A stretch of DNA of 21,918 bases from B46-G9 sp964548365 (GTDB lineage Bacteria; Desulfobacterota; DSM-4660; Desulfatiglandales; Desulfatiglandaceae): assembly GCA_964548365.1 (NCBI GenBank), contig CAZJRD010000056.1, positions 1 to 21,918 of the forward strand, read 5' to 3'. Position numbers and translations under genes: made by a program. How positions within the stretch are numbered: position 1 is the first letter of the stretch; each line of letters begins with the position of its first letter. The notes beneath the pieces were generated by a model. It saw only the letters and a program-made list of their open reading frames with translations, ran no database searches and was not told the DNA's origin. Shown one piece after another: positions 17,201 to 21,918 of this stretch.

Positions 17201-18991
17201 CAATCTTTTCGTGGTTATGGGGCCACCCTTTGCCGCTACCGTTTCAGCGAGTGTCATGAGCCGGCAATAGCGGAGAAGGTTCAATGCCTGTTGCCGATCG
17301 TATCGCCGGGCGAGGTCTGAAAGGGGTTTCAGACTTCGTTCATTCAATTTACCGGAGATGATTCGGCCCATAGTGCTGTGGCCGAGCACGATGAGGATGA
17401 TTTCTCTGATTTCCTGCTCAGAGAAGCCAAAAAAGGGAAACACGGCAAGATTATCCAGTATTTTGGTGCGGGGGACTTCTGTTCGGTCAGGATTCAGATA
17501 GCCTTCTACCCTCTGGAGAAGAGAAATCTTGCGCACCAGTTTCATAACGTGGTTGAGAGCAATGAAGCGCCTTCTTTTGTTTTCAAGGGGTTGGATGAGT
17601 CGATCATGGAGAATCTGGGGAAATGTCTTGCTGTAACCGGTCTTCAGTTCCTTTACGATCTGCAGGGTGCTGATGACATAGCCAAACGAGTCCTTATATT
17701 CTGCCAGAAAGGGGAACTGGCAACCGGCAATGCTTGAATTGAGTACGTCCTCCCGAATTTTATCCACTGAGTCAGGATAGGCCTTTTTTTGCCCGAGGTA
17801 GATAAGCATGTAGTGGGGAGTATAATCAATACACGAAAAACGTTTCTGCCATTCTTCTATGATCGGCTGAGGAGTTAAGGGTTTCAGAAAGACCTTGTCA
17901 AAGAATCGAGAAAGGAGCTGGGACCATGTTTTTTCCTGATCCCGGAGAAGCGGGGATTCCTCAAGGCTTTTATCCAGGTAAGGGAGGAGCTGGATTTCAT
18001 CAAGGGTCATGGTTTGGATATCTCTTCCGCTCAGGAGCTTGCTGATGACTTCCGGTTGTACTGAGGCCCCGCTCAGATATTTTTGGAAATCAAAGAGGTT
18101 CGCCTGGAGAGACGGCCCTATGACTCGATATCGTTTCTTGGTTTTGAACAGGTGAGTAAAAAGGGCGAAATTTTTCTTTTCCAGAGAGTTCTTGAAGACA
18201 ATGGTCGAAGTTCGGTTCGTTTTCGGACTGTATCTGGTAGCGAGGACAAGCAGTTCACCCTCCGGGGCCAGGAGGTTATAGATTTTCCAGAGCATATGGG
18301 TTGCATATTGCTGCAACCGGGTCCTGCTCAGTTCTTTTTCCGGAAGAGAGGTCCCGATTTCGTCGAGAATAAAGGCGTAGAAGTCCTTGGTCAGTATGAC
18401 AAGATCCAATGGTTGCTGAAGAGCGGTGAGGCTTTTGAGGGAGTCAAGAATGAAAAAGCGGTGTTCTTTGAACCGGAGAGAAAGCTCACGTACAATGAAG
18501 TCGTCCTGTTGTGCCAGCAGGCCGATGTCATAATGTTCCTTCAGGTATTTTTTCTTGTGGAAGGTAACAACTTTTTCAATCTCATTCAGCTTCGGTTGGA
18601 TGTGGGACAGGGAACTGGATACCAGGTGCACCGGGATGAGGTAATACGGCTTGCCTTTTGACGAGAAACGGATCAGGATACCGGTTTTCCGGTAGAGTTC
18701 ATTCAGACTCTTATAATGCGTTCTGATTTCATCAGGATCATCAAAGGATAAGGATTGTATGAACGCAATGTCTTTGGGATTCAACCGATCTGAACTTTCA
18801 AAAATTCCAAAGCCATAGGCATTTCCCCCATAGGTACTCGGGAGCTGAGAAGGGTGTTTCAGTGCGGGAAACGTGCCCAGAGGGATGTCGGCAGGGTCAA
18901 TCCCGAATGCATCATATTCTTCGGGCCTGATCATCCGGAAGGAATCCCTGCTCGAAAAAATATCAGTGCTGGAAAGTTCAGAGGGATCCAT
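14288..18991 (-). CDS. Very large protein of unknown function with possible GlnD-type HD domain
   Basis: A single 1567-residue frame, soluble-looking, helical, rich in charged residues, without signal peptide, membrane segments or metal-cysteine motifs. I do not recognise the full-length family. Residues about 195-290 (LDLVIL, later LLAPEGELLVLATRY) resemble the second half of a class I methyltransferase fold, without a clear SAM-binding glycine motif. Residues about 1018-1140 resemble the HD domain of GlnD uridylyltransferases (FQDLG for FHDIA, FSHAGA, then LVKYHSLLHH), with Gln in place of the first metal His, so it may be non-catalytic. The C terminus (about 1435-1530) is coiled-coil-like. 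It follows the acyl-CoA ligase by 43 bases on the same strand and may share its transcript. The ribosome site at ATG 18991 is weak. Confidence 0.7.
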   Translation of the reverse strand: MDPSELSSTDIFSSRDSFRMIRPEEYDAFGIDPADIPLGTFPALKHPSQLPSTYGGNAYGFGIFESSDRLNPKDIAFIQSLSFDDPDEIRTHYKSLNELYRKTGILIRFSSKGKPYYLIPVHLVSSSLSHIQPKLNEIEKVVTFHKKKYLKEHYDIGLLAQQDDFIVRELSLRFKEHRFFILDSLKSLTALQQPLDLVILTKDFYAFILDEIGTSLPEKELSRTRLQQYATHMLWKIYNLLAPEGELLVLATRYSPKTNRTSTIVFKNSLEKKNFALFTHLFKTKKRYRVIGPSLQANLFDFQKYLSGASVQPEVISKLLSGRDIQTMTLDEIQLLPYLDKSLEESPLLRDQEKTWSQLLSRFFDKVFLKPLTPQPIIEEWQKRFSCIDYTPHYMLIYLGQKKAYPDSVDKIREDVLNSSIAGCQFPFLAEYKDSFGYVISTLQIVKELKTGYSKTFPQILHDRLIQPLENKRRRFIALNHVMKLVRKISLLQRVEGYLNPDRTEVPRTKILDNLAVFPFFGFSEQEIREIILIVLGHSTMGRIISGKLNERSLKPLSDLARRYDRQQALNLLRYCRLMTLAETVAAKGGPITTKRLIQLFDIYETAFKVVTNRDLDWDVLMDEKTSSAGGTRDQLIQRILMMTNHFEFLYTWQELSEKGAMEKEALADYDRGKLARIEDVIAVVSAVEYFISTFLNSDPLQFPAFCRKFLDMEFHGTSHLFEKIDSRVIFILLWITVNVVRGKVINFNPLLTDIEPAHLEKRVKDLENEARGINIRYLDLLTLEQLSNQLDHHGSTFIVGTGFQLRINTKTGALDVEYVDLTRDINVLDSLLDNLQEKTTSEISTAVLTRLEILFFHLESFSQSHQRLLDQLGADLRLPAKQKKWYEQAVRIREKLLIKFRKALFEPQTFFTDINRFYAHAPALTDFLLPEFTALRGLNVSGRLYLKSSIIDYILATARKMQALVVRDRKEFQDFGFLHRLAQREFGPLATGIIGVSGSQLNQLEQIVERLRGIPPLFDALIRSFLFQDLGRIQSLRQKYEGKYNPADFSHAGAFFLEKEAIARKYDLKKDTEHFLIFLVKYHSLLHHIVRGEIALDTLENIISPNDKDLFDAFFVFSFAMLSALREDLMLEDLAGRLFEIRRMCQKIIAGETTFQQEMDVIYARKGDLYHGLEDFQMKGLPSDIPPSGYIASHGWKQRDKSNRIVSGKMILALERLLRLRGIHYIGFYDLFQCILKVPLKYTYTKRHFSGVGYATYEKELFEALRLYNTLQNLGESVRHSILDLLIKDRVRIYGFEKISGYLNYENQVKLLLIALLATKRMKLHDSPISLNFLPMDDDIQNRYEAVNDFLNRLPIEKIWGSKYQINQFFKAKMGILINREENQRVLSVCFRDPIHFEQKVAHINSINDVEQLKTYFHSSLRSLRKYPFHTEDHELRLERVYEERLKQIAELILAQIKRQMSLIDTFEELHNLVKDLESRSLELNFTDEQRHRLKDMYELRRDVLKRDKLMEIENTVSTIQDTQELKDFWNSTTWYLLHNRVFLGKDFEFIVARKFDEAFERLAHL

Positions 18992-19034
18992 GTTCGCCTA
19001 TGAGGCCCCGTTACGAAGTAACGCTCGCAACGGA

Positions 19035-20615
19035 TCAGTCAAGTTTCTTGAAGGCCTCTTTTCGTCCGGTATACTTGACCCTCATTTGTGGTTTCATGAG
19101 TTTGCCGGTGGGATTTCTCATGACCGTATCAAAGATGACCTTGCGAGGGACTTTATAGGTGGCCAATTTGGATTTGGCAAACTCTATCACCTCTTCCTCA
19201 GTCAAGATTTCTCCTTCCTTGAGCTGGACAATGGCCAGGACGATCTCCACCAAGCGATCGTCCGGGTAGCCGATGCACGCCACATCATCTATCTTGGGGT
19301 TATCCATGAGGGCATCTTCGATCTCAACCGGGAAAATATTCTCGCCCCCGCTGGTGATCATGTCCTTCTTTCTGTCAACGATATAGAAAAATCCCTCCTC
19401 GTCCAACTTCACCAGGTCACCGGTAGAGAGCCAGCCATCCTTGAGGAATTCTTTTGTCATCTCGGGGTTCTGGTAATATTCCCGCATCATCCTGGGTGTG
19501 GTAAAAACAAGTTCACCAACTTCTCCGGGAGGAACTTCTTTCCCTTTAAAGTCCACGACCTTCCCTTCCACGCCGAAGGTAGGTTTGCCGATGGACCCGG
19601 GTTTCCGCAGGACGTCTTCGGGATACAGGTTAAAGGTCCCGCCTCCTCCCCCCTCGGTAATGCCATAGATATTGGATACCCCGGCAGGGAAGGCCTCCAC
19701 GAGGCTCTTCATGACATCGAATGGAACGGGCTGTGCTCCGATCTCGAGGTATTTCCAGCTTGAAAGGTCATAATCAGAGAGTTTGATCTCACCATTCTTG
19801 ATGGCATTCAAGAGGGCGACGGCAATGGGAACCACAATCAGGATCTCGGTTCCCTTTTCCTCCGCTATGGCCTCGATGATCCACTTGGGGTCCTTGAATT
19901 CCCTCAAGATGGTGCCCGTTGCTCCGGTGGCATAGAAAGGCCCCCAGAGGAACAAGGTGCCGCTGTGATAGAGGGGAAGGAAAAAAACATAATTATCATT
20001 TTTCTGCACAAAATAGCTCATGCCGACGCCGATCGCCGTGCTATTCAATGAGTAATGGGTGTGGAGCACCGGTTTGGGTTTGCCGGTGGTGCCCGAGGTA
20101 AACATCATGGCAATGGCGTGCTGGTCGTCTACATCCACCAGGGCTTCTGAAATGTCATCATATGCGGCGATGGTCTTGTAGTCCGTCATGTCAGCGGGCA
20201 CAGTATCGCCCACACAGATGTACGACGAAACAGTGGAGAGATCCTTTTGAACCGGCTGGACCACCGGGAGGAATTCAGATCCCAGGATAAATACCTTTGG
20301 GTTACAGACTTCTGCAGCATAAAGGATGTCGGAGCCGACAAATCTGAAGTTCAGGGGAACGATGACGGCGCCGATCTTGGCAATTCCGTAATACGTTATG
20401 AGCCATTCAAGGCTGTTATTCTGGAGGTGCATGACATAGTCGCCATCTTTGACACCCAGTTCCTTGGAAAGGTAGTTGGCGGCCCTGTTGATTTCATCAT
20501 TGAACTGTTTCCAAGTGAGCGTTCTCCTTTGATTCCGGGAGGGCGTTCTTTCAATCAGGCAGACCTTGTCCGGGAGATGCCGGGCATGAATCTTGGCATA
20601 GGTTGCATAGTTCAT
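19035..20615 (-). CDS. AMP-forming acyl-CoA synthetase (acyl-CoA ligase)
   Basis: A 526-residue ANL-superfamily enzyme that activates a carboxylic acid to its CoA thioester through an acyl-adenylate. The phosphate-binding loop TSGTTGKPK (173-181), the YGITE motif (317-321), STGD (397-400), the hinge DRKKDMITSGGEN (414-426) and the catalytic Lys505 in NPTGK are all present, and the length is normal, so it should be active. The substrate cannot be read from the sequence; fatty or aromatic acids are both possible. A GAAGGAGG site lies 10 bases before the ATG. The neighbouring TRAP permease on the same strand suggests that an imported organic acid is activated here. Confidence 0.92.
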   Translation of the reverse strand: MNYATYAKIHARHLPDKVCLIERTPSRNQRRTLTWKQFNDEINRAANYLSKELGVKDGDYVMHLQNNSLEWLITYYGIAKIGAVIVPLNFRFVGSDILYAAEVCNPKVFILGSEFLPVVQPVQKDLSTVSSYICVGDTVPADMTDYKTIAAYDDISEALVDVDDQHAIAMMFTSGTTGKPKPVLHTHYSLNSTAIGVGMSYFVQKNDNYVFFLPLYHSGTLFLWGPFYATGATGTILREFKDPKWIIEAIAEEKGTEILIVVPIAVALLNAIKNGEIKLSDYDLSSWKYLEIGAQPVPFDVMKSLVEAFPAGVSNIYGITEGGGGGTFNLYPEDVLRKPGSIGKPTFGVEGKVVDFKGKEVPPGEVGELVFTTPRMMREYYQNPEMTKEFLKDGWLSTGDLVKLDEEGFFYIVDRKKDMITSGGENIFPVEIEDALMDNPKIDDVACIGYPDDRLVEIVLAIVQLKEGEILTEEEVIEFAKSKLATYKVPRKVIFDTVMRNPTGKLMKPQMRVKYTGRKEAFKKLD

Positions 20616-20799
20616 TTTGCATTTTCCTCCTTCAAATTGGTTGCAGCATGGCTGCTCAATAGATAATCATATTACGATAGCCCCCCGTATTTCTTTCAGT
20701 AAAGCAATCCACGGTTGACCATTATCATGAAACGTGCCCTAAATCTGAGGCAAAAAAAAGGACCAGGATAGCATCGAAGATTGAGATCAATCGTTTATA

Positions 20800-21918
20800 T
20801 TACATAAAACCAAATGCCCGCGGGAGCCAAAGAACCATATTCGGCATATACGTTATGATTCCAAGCACAATGAGCTGGATGGCCAAAAAAGGCAGGACCG
20901 CCTTGGATACATAGACGAGATCCCGGTTGGCCATCGCACCGGTAATGTATAAGCTCACCCCCATGGGAGGCGTGCAATACCCGATGGCGAGGTTCACGGT
21001 GAAGAGCAATCCAAAGTGCATGGGATTGATATTGAACGCGTACACCATGGGCAGGAAGACGGGTCCAAGAACGAGGGTAGCCGAAATGATATCCATGAAC
21101 ATCCCCACAATCAGCAAGAGAATGTTGCACACCAGGAGAAACACAATGGGGGAATGGATGCCTGCCATGACCGCTTCAGTAAGTCTAGAGGGAATACCGG
21201 TAAGGGTCAGGTACCGGCCGAAGCAGGTGGCGCCCGCCACAATGATTAAAAGCGTTGCAGAAGTCACGGCGGAATTGACCGTAACCTTTTTTACATCGGA
21301 CAGCTTCATTGACTTGTGGATAAAAATCTCGACAATAAAGGCATACACACATGCTACCACTGCGGCCTCATTCGCGGTGAAGGCCCCGGAAAAGATACCG
21401 CCGAAGATGATAACGGGCAGCATGAGGGACCAGAAGCCTTCTTTAAAAACATCCCACAGCTCTTTTGTGCTGGGAACGGGCATCCGGACCAGTTTCGGTT
21501 TTTTTCGACAGTAAAAAAAGGTGTATGCGCACGTCCCGATAATAATGAGCAAGCCGGGAACGAACCCTGTCAAAAACAGACCTTGCAAAGAGACGTTACT
21601 GATCATGCAATAGAGAATCATGCTGATACTGGGCGGGATGATGACCCCAAGGTTGGGTGAAGTGGTCATGAGACCCAGGGTGAACCGTTCCGGGTACCCG
21701 TTATCAAGCAAGGCGGGAATCATGAATCCACCGATGGCCACCACCGTTGCCACGGTGGATCCGGATATGGCGCCAAACAGGCCACAGCCGATGACTCCCG
21801 CCATACCCAAACCGCCCGGCAACCAGCTCACGAAGGTATTGGCCACCTTGATAAGCTTGTCCACAATGGTCCCTGCGGTCATGATGTTCCCGCAGAGAAT
21901 GAAGTAGAGGACCACGAC
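20800..21918 (-). CDS. dctM: TRAP transporter large permease DctM, 5' end outside window
   Basis: The last 372 residues of a large, strongly hydrophobic membrane protein of the TRAP DctM (IT superfamily) type; full family members have about 425-430 residues, so roughly the first 50-60 are missing beyond the right edge. Family motifs seen are GLFGAISGSTVATVVAIG, PSISMILY, FTANEAA and YCTPPMGVSLYI. It uses the ion gradient to import a carboxylate or related solute captured by a periplasmic binding protein (DctP), which, with the small permease DctQ, is probably encoded just outside the window. The 184-base gap to the ligase holds no clear terminator. Confidence 0.92.
   Translation of the reverse strand, partial: VVVLYFILCGNIMTAGTIVDKLIKVANTFVSWLPGGLGMAGVIGCGLFGAISGSTVATVVAIGGFMIPALLDNGYPERFTLGLMTTSPNLGVIIPPSISMILYCMISNVSLQGLFLTGFVPGLLIIIGTCAYTFFYCRKKPKLVRMPVPSTKELWDVFKEGFWSLMLPVIIFGGIFSGAFTANEAAVVACVYAFIVEIFIHKSMKLSDVKKVTVNSAVTSATLLIIVAGATCFGRYLTLTGIPSRLTEAVMAGIHSPIVFLLVCNILLLIVGMFMDIISATLVLGPVFLPMVYAFNINPMHFGLLFTVNLAIGYCTPPMGVSLYITGAMANRDLVYVSKAVLPFLAIQLIVLGIITYMPNMVLWLPRAFGFM

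Noticed and set aside
18873..19763. 296-codon plus-strand frame
   Set aside because: It is antisense to the acyl-CoA ligase and the start of the 1567-residue protein; no ribosome site or domain seen.
1..21918. tRNA, rRNA, CRISPR array, insertion sequence or phage genes
   Set aside because: No cloverleaf, repeat-spacer series, transposase or phage gene was recognised by eye on either strand; a dedicated scan was not possible.

Overview
The window looks like a chromosomal segment of a sulfate-reducing bacterium of the Desulfobacterota (former Deltaproteobacteria). It carries a complete dsrMKJOP sulfite-reduction membrane complex, a tetraheme cytochrome c3 and a periplasmic nickel hydrogenase. 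A run of exactly 100 N flanked by identical 55-base ends shows it is a draft or metagenome assembly.

Layout. Bases 1-594 are non-coding and hold a near-consensus sigma-70 promoter and a long leader. Bases 595-6210 (+) are an operon: an RsbRD-N-like protein, dsrM, dsrK, dsrJ, dsrO and dsrP. A small 2[4Fe-4S] ferredoxin (6351-6539, +) follows with its own possible promoter. Two terminators (6555-6642) separate this from a converging minus-strand block. In transcription order (right to left) that block is hydrogenase small subunit, hydrogenase large subunit, an RND-type membrane protein fused to a cyclic-nucleotide-binding domain and a degenerate GGDEF domain, a hydrogenase maturation protease, hypC and cytochrome c3. 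Further right, also on the minus strand, are a 1567-residue protein of unknown function with a possible degenerate GlnD-type HD domain, an acyl-CoA ligase, and the 3' part of a TRAP transporter large permease that runs off the window.

Main discovery. The hydrogenase large-subunit gene is interrupted by two in-frame TGA codons, three codons apart, exactly at the two cysteines of the N-terminal RxCGxC motif that binds the Ni-Fe centre. The frame is otherwise intact, UGA is an ordinary stop for many neighbouring genes, and a hairpin with a GGU apical loop lies at a SECIS-like distance downstream. The best reading is a selenocysteine enzyme with a UxxU motif (Sec61 and Sec64), while the C-terminal DPCxxCxxH motif keeps both cysteines. 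Described [NiFeSe] hydrogenases known to me place a single Sec in the C-terminal motif, so this would be a reversed, doubled arrangement.

How the genes work together (inference). The exported hydrogenase oxidises H2 and passes electrons to the co-encoded cytochrome c3. From there they can reach membrane complexes, of which DsrMKJOP, encoded next door, is one candidate acceptor that supports sulfite reduction in the cytoplasm. HypC and the protease mature the large subunit. The TRAP permease and acyl-CoA ligase suggest uptake and CoA activation of an organic acid.
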